A DNA stretch of 64,000 nt from an uncultured Prevotella sp. (GCA_900554695.1 USHV01000006.1:1-64000), one strand, 5' to 3'. Counted from the stretch's first letter, positions 42,780 through 52,491 are shown. Notes: a model not told the origin generated them from the sequence alone. Program-made: numbers and translations.

Positions 42780-43976
42780 ATGAACAGAACTTTATTATTT
42801 ACGCTCTCATTGCTGATGGCATCGGCCATGACGTTTGCAGGTAACGACAATCCGCTTCCCGATTGGGCGTTGGGCGGTTTTACGCGTCCTGACGGCATAA
42901 ATCCGCTTATCAGACCGAGAGCGGAGAGTGTTTTCAGGTGTCCGATGAAGTCGGCTGATGTCAACTGGGAGCTGGCCGACACGTTCAATCCCGCAGCTGT
43001 GGTGAAAGACGGTAAGATTTTCATACTTTATCGGGCTGAGGACAATCCTAAGGCCGGCATAGGTGGGCGCACCTCAAGAATAGGAGTCGCCGAGTCAGCT
43101 GACGGTCTGCACATAGACAAAAGACACGGACAGCCGGTAATGTTTCCCGATACCACTCAGATTTCGCGTGTATATGAGTGGCCGGGAGGATGCGAGGACC
43201 CGCGCGTTGTCGAGGCTGTGATCGACGGGAAAACGCTTTATGTGATGACCTACACGTCGTGGAACTATAAGTGTCCGCGTCTTTCCATAGCCACATCTTC
43301 CGACCTGCGCACATGGACAAAGCACGGTCCGGCTTTTCTGCATGCCCTGAACGGCAGATATGCGGACCTGGCGTGTAAGTCGGGCTCGATACTTACGGAG
43401 GTGAAGGACGGGCGCCTGGTGGCTGCGAAGGTGTCTGTCGGAGGCAAGAAGAAATATCTTATGTATTGGGGAGAACAATGGGTTTGTGCCGCAACGTCGG
43501 ACGATTTGGTGGAGTGGACGCCCTATACTGACGCCGATGGTAATCTGATTAAACTCGCCGAACCGCGCAAGGGATATTTCGACAGTATGCTGACCGAGTG
43601 CGGACCGCCGGCTGTTGTCACTCCCAAAGGCATCGTGTTGTTCTATAACGGAAAGAATGACGTATGGCAGAAAGGTGATACCGATTATCCGTCGAACACA
43701 TACGCAGCCGGTCAGATGCTTTTTGACAAGGACAATCCGCTGAGATATGTGGATAGACTTGACAAACCGTTTTTCCGTCCGATGACCGATTTTGAGAAAA
43801 GCGGACAGTATGCCGCCGGCACGGTGTTCATAGAAGGACTGGTATATCACCGCTCAAAATGGTTTCTTTACTACGGTTGTGCCGACTCAATGGTAAGCGT
43901 GGCGGTGTATGATCCTGCTGCACGTTCAGGCTTCGGAGACCCTGTAAAGATTGTATCCGATGGCGTCCGGAAATGA
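42780..43976 (+). CDS. Secreted GH130 family glycosidase/phosphorylase
   Basis: 398 aa. Signal peptide MNRTLLFTLSLLMASAMTFA. Five-bladed propeller features of GH130: FNPAAVVKDGKIFILYRAED near 65-85, GGCEDPRVVE (catalytic region), YFDSMLTECGPPAVVTPKGIVLFYNGKN and VYHRSKWFLYYGCADS. GH130 enzymes act on beta-mannosides by phosphorolysis or, in some subfamilies, hydrolysis; secretion here favours a periplasmic mannosidase. With the GH76 gene 4 kb upstream it suggests mannan or N-glycan use. Confidence 0.88.
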   Translation: MNRTLLFTLSLLMASAMTFAGNDNPLPDWALGGFTRPDGINPLIRPRAESVFRCPMKSADVNWELADTFNPAAVVKDGKIFILYRAEDNPKAGIGGRTSRIGVAESADGLHIDKRHGQPVMFPDTTQISRVYEWPGGCEDPRVVEAVIDGKTLYVMTYTSWNYKCPRLSIATSSDLRTWTKHGPAFLHALNGRYADLACKSGSILTEVKDGRLVAAKVSVGGKKKYLMYWGEQWVCAATSDDLVEWTPYTDADGNLIKLAEPRKGYFDSMLTECGPPAVVTPKGIVLFYNGKNDVWQKGDTDYPSNTYAAGQMLFDKDNPLRYVDRLDKPFFRPMTDFEKSGQYAAGTVFIEGLVYHRSKWFLYYGCADSMVSVAVYDPAARSGFGDPVKIVSDGVRK

Positions 43977-44103
43977 TGCCGGGTGTTTCGTGCCCGGCGA
44001 TACAGGGCTATAAGAATTGGAAAAAGATCTTTGCGGCCTTACGGAAACGGCGTTAAGGCTTGACGGTGTGGATAATGTGGTTGTGTGGAAACGGATATAT
44101 GAA

Positions 44104-44150
44104 AAAGCGGCGGACCTGTATTTGATGTGTCATGACAGGTCCGCCGCTTT
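44104..44150. terminator. Bidirectional terminator
   Basis: AAAGCGGCGGACCTGT (44104-44119) pairs perfectly with ACAGGTCCGCCGCTTT (44135-44150). Between convergent GH130 and exoA genes. Confidence 0.85.
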
Positions 44151-44198
44151 AAATTTTTGAGTTTCTCAGTATATGAGAATGAGTATTCTTATGTGCGT

Positions 44199-44948
44199 TT
44201 ATTTTAGTATCAGCTCGACAGGGCAATGGTCGCTGCCATAAACCTCGTTGTGTATGAGAGCATTCTCCATGCGTTCCTTGAGTCGTTCGGAAATAAGGAA
44301 GTAGTCGATACGCCATCCGGCGTTCTTCTCTCTTGCCTTAAAACGGTATGACCACCACGAATATTTCACCGTGTCGGGATACAGGGCTCTGAATGTATCG
44401 ATGAATCCGTTGCTGAGAAAAATGCTCATCTTTTCTCTCTCCTGGTCGGTGAAGCCGGCGTTCATCCTGTTTGTCTTAGGATTTTTCAGGTCTATTTCTT
44501 CGTGTGCAACGTTCAGATCGCCACATATTATTACCGGTTTCTTCTCATCAAGCGTCTTGATGTAGGCAAGGAAATCTTCTTCCCATTTCATCCGGTAGTC
44601 GAGTCTTCTCAGTCCGTCTTGCGAGTTCGGCGTATAGACAGTCACGAGAAAGAAGTCGTCCATCTCAAGAGTTATGACGCGGCCTTCGTGGTCGTGTTCG
44701 TCAATACCCAGGCCGTAGCTCACGCTCAGTGGCTTATGCTTTGTGAAGATTGCAGTTCCCGAGTAGCCTTTTTTCTCCGCATAGTTCCAGTAGGAGTCGT
44801 ATCCTTCAAACTTAAGATCGGTCTGACCTTCCTGTAGTTTTGTCTCCTGCAGACAGAAGAAATCAGCGTCAAGGGCTTTGAATGAATCTTCAAAGCCCTT
44901 AGTTATGCAAGCCCTGAGGCCGTTTACGTTCCAAGAAACGAATTTCAT
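44199..44948 (-). CDS. xth: Exodeoxyribonuclease III / AP endonuclease
   Basis: 249 aa. Exo-endo-phosphatase signatures: SWNVNGLRA at the start, FCLQETKLQ (metal-binding E), GDLNVAHEEIDLKNP and the C-terminal GSDHCPVEL with the catalytic histidine. Base-excision repair enzyme cutting at abasic sites. Two bases after the DUF4840 gene, so co-transcribed with it. Confidence 0.95.
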   Translation of the reverse strand: MKFVSWNVNGLRACITKGFEDSFKALDADFFCLQETKLQEGQTDLKFEGYDSYWNYAEKKGYSGTAIFTKHKPLSVSYGLGIDEHDHEGRVITLEMDDFFLVTVYTPNSQDGLRRLDYRMKWEEDFLAYIKTLDEKKPVIICGDLNVAHEEIDLKNPKTNRMNAGFTDQEREKMSIFLSNGFIDTFRALYPDTVKYSWWSYRFKAREKNAGWRIDYFLISERLKERMENALIHNEVYGSDHCPVELILK

Positions 44949-44950
44949 AA

Positions 44951-45631
44951 TTATTCTTTGCTTGTGAGATGACCTTTGATTCCGAACACTGTTCCTATCT
45001 TATGCTCGGTGCCGTCAACGGTTACTTTTTCTATTAATATGTTGCCCTGGAAGAGCTTGTCAGCCTTATATGCTATCGGGTAATAGTAATATCCGATGGC
45101 GTCAGTTATGTAATCGGCGAACGATACAGTCACTTTGTGGCTGGAATTAGCATAGTTCACGTAGAAAGTCATTTCCTTTGACTTCGGGAATATGGTGTAC
45201 TGATAGTAGTTGGATGACGTTGTCTGAAGTTTCATGTATGGTTTTACATTTGTTGTGTAGGTCTGGTCGCCGGCTACACTCAGTATGCTCTTCGACTGAT
45301 CCATGCTCGTTGTGTTGGTTATATAGAGCGAGAGCGGTCTGATAGGGAAGTTGTTTGTAGTGAGATATCCCGATGTCATGCCGTCTTTTCTGATGGTCCA
45401 TGTTATGCTCAGAGAGTCTTCTTTGTTTGAAGAGGAAGTTTTTGTCGGGTCGATGTAATAAAGTTTTCCGGTGTAGATTCCCGGTACATCGTTGATGGCC
45501 TCAATCGAGTCGGTGAGTGTCATTGTCGGTAATGGATTGTCGTTTTCTCCGGTATCAAGACAAGACGAAAGTGAAAATACAACTGCGGTTGAACACAAAA
45601 GCATGTAGATAAAAGATTTCATAAATTTCAT
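44951..45631 (-). CDS. DUF4840 domain lipoprotein
   Basis: 226 aa. Lipobox LSSC (C24); start could also be the fourth-codon methionine. The mature part (DVPGIYTGKLYYIDPTKT, TVSFADYITDAIGYYYYPIAYKADKLFQGNILIEKV) matches the DUF4840 family of Bacteroidetes. Unknown function; cell-envelope location from the lipobox. Confidence 0.82.
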   Translation of the reverse strand: MKFMKSFIYMLLCSTAVVFSLSSCLDTGENDNPLPTMTLTDSIEAINDVPGIYTGKLYYIDPTKTSSSNKEDSLSITWTIRKDGMTSGYLTTNNFPIRPLSLYITNTTSMDQSKSILSVAGDQTYTTNVKPYMKLQTTSSNYYQYTIFPKSKEMTFYVNYANSSHKVTVSFADYITDAIGYYYYPIAYKADKLFQGNILIEKVTVDGTEHKIGTVFGIKGHLTSKE

Positions 45632-45703
45632 TTCCTTTTTTTCAATTTAACGTTTAACATACATATATATAATGAACAGGTGCTCATTATCTTGCATGAA
45701 AAT

Positions 45704-46297
45704 TTATATTTTTTTTGATTCGCCCCTCAACAGGTTCATGAATTCCTCTCTTGTCTTTGCCTGATTGAATGCTCCGCTGAAGTCGCTTGTCGTTGTTATG
45801 GAGTTCTGTTTCTCCACTCCGCGCATCTGCATGCACATGTGTTTTGCCTCAATCACGACCATCACGCCGAGAGGATGCAGCGTGCTCTGTATGCAGTCTT
45901 TTATTTGTTGTGTGAGTCTTTCCTGCACTTGAAGTCTGTGACTGTATATATCGACGACACGTGCTATCTTGCTCAGTCCGGTGATATATCCGTTGGGGAT
46001 GTATGCCACGTGTGCCTTGCCGTAGAAAGGCAGCATGTGATGTTCGCACATCGAGAAGAAATCGATGTCCTTGACAATCACCATCTGATTGTATTTTTCG
46101 GCGAACAGTGCGTCTGTCAGCACCTTGTGCGGGTCTTGCAGATATCCTCTTGTGAGCACCTGCATGGCTTTTGCCACGCGCATGGGTGTCTTGAGAAGTC
46201 CTTCACGCTCAGTGTCTTCACCGAGAAGACGTAATATATTCTTGTAGTTTGCGGCGAGTTCCTCGAGGCCCTCGCGGTATTCTGTTTCGGGATTCAT
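45704..46297 (-). CDS. folE: GTP cyclohydrolase I
   Basis: 197 aa. Zinc ligands C84 and H87 in MCEHHMLPF and C155 in HMCMQMRGV, plus GYITGLSKIARVVDIYSHRLQVQERLT. First step of tetrahydrofolate or pterin synthesis. Last gene of the DUF1599-DoxX-tpiA-SPOR-folE unit. Confidence 0.96.
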   Translation of the reverse strand: MNPETEYREGLEELAANYKNILRLLGEDTEREGLLKTPMRVAKAMQVLTRGYLQDPHKVLTDALFAEKYNQMVIVKDIDFFSMCEHHMLPFYGKAHVAYIPNGYITGLSKIARVVDIYSHRLQVQERLTQQIKDCIQSTLHPLGVMVVIEAKHMCMQMRGVEKQNSITTTSDFSGAFNQAKTREEFMNLLRGESKKI

Positions 46298-46359
46298 TGT
46301 CTGATGAGGTTTATCGTATGTGCCTTAAATCCGCACATACGATTTTATGTGTTTACTGA

Positions 46360-46965
46360 TTAATATGGCACGGTTATTTTTCCGCTTACTATGCACGCCT
46401 GCTTATAGCCCATTTTCTGTATCTGGTGCAGGATGTTGTTGGCTTCCTCGAACGATCTGAAGTTGCCTATGCGGCATATCCATCGCGGCGAATAGAAATG
46501 CACGTAAACCGGTTGTTCCGGGAAAGCCTGTTTGATTTCGTTGCCTATGCGTTGCGCCTTTATCTTATCGTTTCTTGAGTTGCCGCCGGCAAATACCTGA
46601 ACCCTGTATCCGTTGACTTTATAGCTTTTGCGCAAGACTTTCCTTCTTGTGTCCACCATCGGGCTTTCCGTATCCTCTCCGGTTTCGTTTCGTGGTTCGG
46701 TATTGGCGATTTTTCGTGTGTGTGTGGTTTCTTTTTCGCTCTCAGTGTCGTCGGTTTCCTTGTTGCTGCGTTTTTTGGTCGCGGTAGGTGTGGTCACGGA
46801 GAGAGTGTTGGCTTTGTTGACCAATTCGTCAATCTCTTTGCTTTGCGTCACCGTTACATCACCCTGTCCGTCTTTTTTTTCCTGCAGGTGTTGCAGATAG
46901 TTCTGCGCGTTGCACAGAGCCGAGGCTGCGAATGTGAGAGTAAGTATGATGACGAATCGTTTCAT
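46360..46965 (-). CDS. SPOR domain periplasmic protein
   Basis: 201 aa. Signal peptide MKRFVIILTLTFAASALCNA, a charged disordered linker rich in Lys/Glu/Thr (55-115), then a C-terminal SPOR-like fold (YRVQVFAGGNSRNDKIKAQRIGNE to PRWICRIGNFRSFEEANNILHQIQ). SPOR domains bind denuded peptidoglycan at septa; this suggests a cell-envelope role. Between tpiA and folE. Confidence 0.85.
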   Translation of the reverse strand: MKRFVIILTLTFAASALCNAQNYLQHLQEKKDGQGDVTVTQSKEIDELVNKANTLSVTTPTATKKRSNKETDDTESEKETTHTRKIANTEPRNETGEDTESPMVDTRRKVLRKSYKVNGYRVQVFAGGNSRNDKIKAQRIGNEIKQAFPEQPVYVHFYSPRWICRIGNFRSFEEANNILHQIQKMGYKQACIVSGKITVPY

Positions 46966-47044
46966 CTTTCGAATTTAAGTTTTAAAATAATGGGCGAGCC
47001 GGCTTCATGTGTGAGCCGGTCCGCCTTGTTGTGAATGTCTTTGC

Positions 47045-47806
47045 TTATTTCTTCCAAGCATCGATGATGCCCTTGAAGTCAGCAGCTTTGAGAGAAGCTC
47101 CACCGATGAGTCCGCCGTCGATGTCAGGTTTAGCGAACAGTTCAGGAGCATTGCTTGCCTTGCAGCTTCCACCGTAGAGGATAGTTGTGTCTTCAGCTAC
47201 CTCGTTGCCATACTTCTCAGCAACGATGCTGCGGATGTAAGCGTGTATTTCCTCTGCCTGGTCAGCAGTAGCGGTCTTGCCTGTACCGATTGCCCAGATT
47301 GGCTCGTAAGCGATGATGATGTTCTTGAACTCCTCAGCGCTGAGGTTGAATACGCTTCCTTCGAGTTCAGCCTTAACAACTTCGTTCTGCTTGTTGGCCT
47401 CACGCTCTTCGAGAGTCTCGCCGATGCAGAAGATGACTTTAAGTCCGTTCTTCAGAGCGAGGAGCACTTTCTCCTTCAGGATCTCCGGAGTCTCGTGATA
47501 GTACTGACGTCTTTCAGAGTGTCCGAGTATTACATACTGTGCGCCGGTGCTCTTTACCATCTCAGCAGAAACCTCTCCTGTGAACGCACCCTTCTCTTTG
47601 TCTGCGCAGTTCTCAGCGCCAAGACCGATAACATCCTGGTTGAGTATCTGAGCGACAGTAGCCAGATGTATGAACGGAGTGCAGATGATCACGCCGCAGT
47701 TAGGTTTTTCTGTGTTAAGTGTTTCGTTGAGCTCTTTAGCCAGAGCAACGCCGTCTTGCAGGTTCATGTTCATTTTCCAGTTACCTGCTACAATTTTCTT
47801 TCTCAT
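47045..47806 (-). CDS. tpiA: Triosephosphate isomerase (frame fused to upstream DoxX gene)
   Basis: 253 aa from the ATG at 47804-47806. Catalytic K11 (AGNWKMN), H96 (GHSERRQYY), E168 (AYEPIWAIGTG) and GGSCKASNAPELF are all present; length is normal. Interconverts DHAP and G3P. There is no stop codon between it and the upstream DoxX-like gene: the two form one 689-codon frame joined across a run of seven A. With six A the DoxX frame would stop at a TGA overlapping this ATG. Probably translated from its own ATG regardless. Confidence 0.93.
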   Translation of the reverse strand: MRKKIVAGNWKMNMNLQDGVALAKELNETLNTEKPNCGVIICTPFIHLATVAQILNQDVIGLGAENCADKEKGAFTGEVSAEMVKSTGAQYVILGHSERRQYYHETPEILKEKVLLALKNGLKVIFCIGETLEEREANKQNEVVKAELEGSVFNLSAEEFKNIIIAYEPIWAIGTGKTATADQAEEIHAYIRSIVAEKYGNEVAEDTTILYGGSCKASNAPELFAKPDIDGGLIGGASLKAADFKGIIDAWKK

Positions 47807-49114
47807 TTTTTTGTGTTTAAAGAGTTTGTATAACTTGTTTTTATTGCGTTTATTCTTTATCCATTTGGTCCATGCCCACGTCCTGTCGGCGAGTGTGAGC
47901 AGTGTGAGTGGCAGTACGAACCACAGCAGTATCTTCACTATTTTCGACGATGTGGACGCGTCGTCGGGCTGTCCTATCTCGAGTTTGTCGAGCGGTTGAG
48001 TCATTTCATCGGTGTCGGGCAGCATGTTGTGGCTCCACTTTCTTATCACCTTTCCGTCCTTTATGAGCACCAGTCCCGGGTTGCTGCGTATGATGGTTTT
48101 CAGTGTTGTCGCGTCGGTCGTGCAGAAAGGATATTCGGCTCCGGTGAGATCCTGCCATCTGCGTATGGCTTTGTCGTTGCTTGCCGTGAGACAATAGAAC
48201 GGCACATTGTGGTCCTGCGCGTATTCGTATATCTGCTCTATGTTTCCGAAGTTGCCGTCGTCGGCATGCTCCAGATGCGGCGATATGAGCAGGAATGTGT
48301 ATCCTTTATAGTCGAGCACCTGCTGCGTGATGTCCTCCCCCGTGCTTTTGAGCGTTATGGAGAAGTCGTGTATCGGCGGTTCATATCCCGCTTTGGTCTG
48401 CACCGTCTTGCTGTCGACAAACTCCCATGTGGAGTCCGGATAGTTGTCGAGCGTGAATTCCTTGGTCACTCCGTTCTTCTTCAGTATGAAAGTCGTCTCG
48501 AATTCCGGTTGCGGTGCGCCTTCCGGAATCTCCATTCCTTTCTTTATGTCGGCTCCTACGTGGTAGGGTCTGAAGTCGAACATAGGCAGAATGTAGAGGC
48601 TCAGCAGACTTGTGACGAAGATGAAGATGACGGTGTAGTTGATGATGATCCACTGATTGGTCCTCGATATGAGCCTCGGCATGTTCAGCGGGCGTGCGGC
48701 TACGGTTGCGGCACAGAGCGTAAGCACAATGTTCTTGGCCAGAGTCTGTCCGTTGGTGAGTTTAATCGCGTCGCCGAAACATCCGCAGTCCTGCACCGGA
48801 TTGTAGAAGTATATCCACACGGTGACGATTGTCATGAATATCATGACCGCGAGCATCGCCCTCGACATCACGCGCCGCTGTATGGCGAACAGCAGCAGTA
48901 TGCCCAGCGTGAATTCCACAGCCGACAGAAGGACCGAAGCTGACAGGATGGTCCAGTCGGGAAAAACTCCGTTGAGCGAGAGCGCTTCCAGATAGTCTGT
49001 GATTTTGTATTGTGTGCCCAGCGGGTCGATGGCCTTCACGTATCCTGAGAGAATGAAAGTCACTGACAGCACGAGCCGGCACACGTTAGTCAGTATGATA
49101 GCCGCGTATCTCAT
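47807..49114 (-). CDS. DoxX/MauE-like membrane protein (in-frame with tpiA)
   Basis: 436 codons before the tpiA ATG. Four N-terminal transmembrane segments include LSVTFILSGYVKAIDPLGT and the NPVQDCGCFGDAI motif typical of DoxX/MauE-type proteins. A further helix near 170 follows, then a periplasmic thioredoxin-like region (VPFYCLTASNDKAIRRWQD, PGLVLIKDGKVIRKW) without a CxxC, and a final helix (ILLWFVLPLTLLTLAD). Likely envelope redox or export role, inferred. Overlaps the DUF1599 stop by 4 bp. Its own stop is absent because of the A7 tract before tpiA. Confidence 0.8.
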
Positions 49115-49662
49115 TCTTTGTCTTCAGCCAGTTTTATCGCTCCGAACACGGCATAGTTGATTATGTCCATGTAGTTCGACGCGATACCCTCAGAGACGAG
49201 CGTCTCGCCGTTGAGGTCTTCTATCTCTTTGACCCTCTGTATCTTGGTCAGGATGAAGTCGGTGTAGCTGCTCACGCGCATCGATCGCCACGCCTCGTCG
49301 TAGTCGTGGTTTTTCTTGAGCATGAGTTTCAGGGCCTCGTCGGCATAGTGGCGGTAGAGCGTCAGAGCCTCGTCGTTGCCCATGTCGGTGTTGTCGGCGA
49401 ATCCGTGTTCGAGCTGTATGAGCCCCACGATGCCGTAGTTTATTATTGCTATGAATTCAGGTCGTATGCCTTCGCCCACGAGCGACGTTTTCTTTATCTC
49501 GAGCGAGCGTATGCGCTTGGCTTTTATGTAGAGCTGGTCGGTGAGCGACGACGGCCGCAGCATGCGCCACGACGCGCCATAGTCGTGCAGCTTGCCGGCA
49601 AAGATGTCCTGGCACTCCTGCATGACGTTCTTGAATTGTTCTTCAGTTGTCGTTGTGTTCAT
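49111..49662 (-). CDS. DUF1599 domain protein
   Basis: 183 aa built of two related halves: KLHDYGASWRMLRPSSLTDQLYIKAKRIRSLE and KNHDYDEAWRSMRVSSYTDFILTKIQRVKEIE, each followed by a GI..EF/NYMDIINY segment. The duplicated layout is diagnostic of DUF1599, a Bacteroidetes family related to MazG-like/nucleotide modification folds; function unknown. First gene of the unit with DoxX and tpiA (ATGA overlap). Confidence 0.9.
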   Translation of the reverse strand: MNTTTTEEQFKNVMQECQDIFAGKLHDYGASWRMLRPSSLTDQLYIKAKRIRSLEIKKTSLVGEGIRPEFIAIINYGIVGLIQLEHGFADNTDMGNDEALTLYRHYADEALKLMLKKNHDYDEAWRSMRVSSYTDFILTKIQRVKEIEDLNGETLVSEGIASNYMDIINYAVFGAIKLAEDKE

Positions 49663-49671
49663 AACCGGCTA

Positions 49672-49703
49672 CAAATATACTCATTTTATTTTTACGACAC
49701 AAA
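49672..49703 (-). promoter_or_regulatory. Promoter of the DUF1599-DoxX-tpiA-SPOR-folE unit
   Basis: Minus strand TTTG (complement of 49700-49703), 20 bp, TATATTTG (complement of 49672-49679), 10 bp before the start codon. Confidence 0.75.
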
Positions 49704-49770
49704 TAAATGCGGAAATGAAAACATTAAAAGGTATCGGCAGCGGCGGAGGCTGCTGTCTTGCGGGCGTTTC

Positions 49771-50175
49771 TCAAAGTTCTTTCTGGCGCATGTGTATCAT
49801 CTTGACCACTCCGCACATGGCTTCGTAGCGTGCCTGGAGCGAGTCGCGCCTCATGCGCAGCATGTTGGCCTTGCGCAGGTCGGTCTCGCTTTCTATCATG
49901 CGCAGCGTCTCCTGTAGCAGCACGTCGGTCTGTGCCACGTCTTTCTGTGCTATCTTCAGCGACGCGTTCTGCCATATTCTGAGCGCTTTCTTGCGTATGT
50001 TGATGGCCGACGGATAGGTGGTGCGCAGCGACACGATGGAGTCGAGCACCTCCTTATACTGGCCTTTCTCATAGAGCGAGTCTATCTGGGCAAGCATACG
50101 TTCGGCTTTCTGTTCGTCGGATTCGGAACAACCGACGAGCACTGCCGCAAGTATTATGGTCAGAATATACTTCAT
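49771..50175 (-). CDS. Small helical lipoprotein
   Basis: 134 aa from ATG 50173-50175; an in-frame ATG at 50190 overlaps the -7 box TACTTTTG (complement of 50188-50195) and is unlikely. Lipobox LVGC (C16), then a helical, TPR-like region (AERMLAQIDSLYEKGQYKEVLDSI) and a coiled-coil C-terminus. No family recognised. Confidence 0.75.
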   Translation of the reverse strand: MKYILTIILAAVLVGCSESDEQKAERMLAQIDSLYEKGQYKEVLDSIVSLRTTYPSAINIRKKALRIWQNASLKIAQKDVAQTDVLLQETLRMIESETDLRKANMLRMRRDSLQARYEAMCGVVKMIHMRQKEL

Positions 50176-50597
50176 AAATTTCAGCCGCAAAAGTATAAAA
50201 TAAATCAGAAAACGTCTGATTGTCGGCTCAAGATTTTAATATCTTTATAATTTGCGGTTGTTTTTCCGGCATTTTTTTGCTTTTTTTATTCAGGACATAA
50301 GTTTCCGCCACAGGTACGACCGTTGTTTGAGGCTGTTTGGGGTGATGAAGACAGTAGGTGTGTACGGGCTTGGCCGTATGATTTAAGATAAAGAACAGGA
50401 TGTTGACCCACCGCAGACGTCGGAATGTGAGGACCGTCCCGCAGTCCGGTTAAGACCTTCGCGAATTAACACTTTTAAGTTAAATGATTGCCGAAAAAAT
50501 CTTCGTCTCCGTCCGATGTTCTGTGAACGGAACAGCAACAAAAACGCCTTTATCGTGCGGTTGAGGCAATGCCGGACGGCGATTTTTCCGTCTTTGT

Positions 50598-50850
50598 TTT
50601 ACGAAAAAGCCCATATCAGGGTGCGATATAGGCCTTTTCGTGCCCTGATATAGGCTTTATCGTTGCCTGAAATGGGCTTTATTGCATTGCGAAATGGGCT
50701 TTTTCGCATCGCATGAAAGGTGGGGTAGAAAGGTGGCTGGTGTTTAATGTGCTGATATAGTGCGTATTACGGTGTGTCTTTAAAAATCGCGTATTTTGAC
50801 GCCGGCACGTGTCTCGTCGTAAATATCGCGTGGATTTTGAGGTAAGTTTT
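50598..50850 (+). mobile_element. 22-bp array E with conserved hairpin
   Basis: Five exact 22-bp units start at 50598, 50620, 50642, 50664 and 50686 (for example ATTGCGAAATGGGCTTTTTC plus GC). After the array lies CGCGTATTTTGACG (50788-50801) paired imperfectly with CGTCGTAAATATCGCG (50815-50830), then TGGATTTTGAGGTAAGTTTT, the hairpin block of subfamily I but placed after the array. Mosaic or rearranged copy. The rest of 50196-51066 has no gene. Confidence 0.65.
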
Positions 50851-51066
50851 AACATTCGGCTGTTTATAGTTGCTCTATTATACATAACCTTTCCGTCGCA
50901 GTTGTCCGTCTGTGGGTATATGGTGGCGTTACGGGAGGGCTGATGTGCGCATTCCACCCCGCAACTTTGTTGCGCAATACTTCGTAATGTGAAAATTTTA
51001 AGTTATCTTTGCAGATTGTTAGTGTTTTTATAAAATCAGAACAAGCATTAAAATAAAAAGATTGAA

Positions 51067-52491
51067 ATGAGGATATATACCGATGCCGAACTGGCACAGA
51101 TTCTTGACAAGGACATTTTTCACGAAATAGGCAATGCCGCAGACTCTCTGGGGATGGAGTGCTATGTGGTGGGCGGATATGTGCGCGACTTGTTTCTGGA
51201 ACGTCCCTCGAACGACATCGACGTGGTGGTTGTGGGCAGCGGCATCCAGGTGGCCGACGCACTGAAAAAGCGGCTCGGACGCAAGGCCCACATATCTGTG
51301 TTCCGCAATTTCGGTACGGCTCAGGTGAAATACAAGGATATCGAGGTGGAGTTTGTCGGCGCACGGCGCGAGAGCTACAGCCACGATTCGCGCAAACCTG
51401 TGGTGGAGGACGGTACGCTTGAGGACGACCAGAACCGCCGCGACTTCACCGTCAACGCCATGGCTATATGTCTCAACGCTTCGCGCTTCGGTGAGCTGGT
51501 GGACCCCTTCGACGGACTTGCCGATCTGGAGGACGGCATTCTCCGCACACCTCTCGATCCGGACATAACCTTCTCGGACGATCCGCTGCGCATGTTGCGC
51601 TGCGTCAGATTCTCGGCACAGCTCAAATTCCTCATCGATGAGGAAACGTTCGAGGCTCTCGGACGCAACGCCTCACGCATATCGATAGTGAGCGGCGAGC
51701 GCATATCCGACGAACTGAACAAGATAATGATGACCGATGCCCCGAGCCGCGGACTGATGGAGCTGCACCGTTGCGGGCTGATGGAGCTCATACTGCCCGA
51801 GCTTGCCGCGCTCGACATAGTGGAGACACGTTGCGGCAAGGCCCATAAGAATAATTTCTATCATACGCTTGAGGTGGTGGACAACGCGAGCCGACGTGGA
51901 GCCGGACTGTGGCTCAGGTGGGCGGCACTCCTGCACGATGTGGGCAAGACAAAGTGCAAGCGCTGGGATCCGGTGGCAGGCTGGACATTCCATAACCACA
52001 ACTATGTGGGAGCGAAGATGGTTCCGCAGATTTTCAGACGCCTCAAGCTGCCCATGGATGCGAAGATGAAGTATGTGCAGAAGCTCGTGGATCTGCACAT
52101 GCGCCCCATTGTAATAGCCGACGATGTGGTGACCGACAGTGCCGTAAGGCGCCTGATGAACGATGCCGGCGACGACATAGACGACCTGATGACGCTTTGC
52201 GAGGCCGATATAACGAGCCGCAACAGCGTGCGCAAACAGCGCTTTCTTGACAATTTCCGCATAGTGCGCGAGAAGCTCACCGACCTGAAGGAGCGCGATT
52301 ACAAACGCCTGCTCCAGCCGTGCATCGACGGCAACGAGATAATGGAGATGTTCAACCTTCGTCCCTGTCCGCAGGTGGGAGTGCTGAAGCAGACACTCAA
52401 GGACGCGGTGCTCGACAACCGTGTGCCGAACGAGCGCGAACCGCTGATGAAATTGCTCATGGAAAAAGCAAGAAGTATGCAACTTGTGTAG
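51067..52491 (+). CDS. cca: CCA tRNA nucleotidyltransferase with HD domain
   Basis: 474 aa. Nucleotidyltransferase head VVGGYVRDLFL with the catalytic DIDVVV aspartates, then EFVGARRESY, NRRDFTVNAMA and DPLRMLRCVRFSAQL. An HD phosphohydrolase domain follows (WAALLHDVGKTK, HNHNYVGAKM). Adds or repairs the 3' CCA of tRNAs, which fits the tRNA genes here lacking encoded CCA. A TATCTTTG box lies upstream near 51013. Confidence 0.95.
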   Translation: MRIYTDAELAQILDKDIFHEIGNAADSLGMECYVVGGYVRDLFLERPSNDIDVVVVGSGIQVADALKKRLGRKAHISVFRNFGTAQVKYKDIEVEFVGARRESYSHDSRKPVVEDGTLEDDQNRRDFTVNAMAICLNASRFGELVDPFDGLADLEDGILRTPLDPDITFSDDPLRMLRCVRFSAQLKFLIDEETFEALGRNASRISIVSGERISDELNKIMMTDAPSRGLMELHRCGLMELILPELAALDIVETRCGKAHKNNFYHTLEVVDNASRRGAGLWLRWAALLHDVGKTKCKRWDPVAGWTFHNHNYVGAKMVPQIFRRLKLPMDAKMKYVQKLVDLHMRPIVIADDVVTDSAVRRLMNDAGDDIDDLMTLCEADITSRNSVRKQRFLDNFRIVREKLTDLKERDYKRLLQPCIDGNEIMEMFNLRPCPQVGVLKQTLKDAVLDNRVPNEREPLMKLLMEKARSMQLV

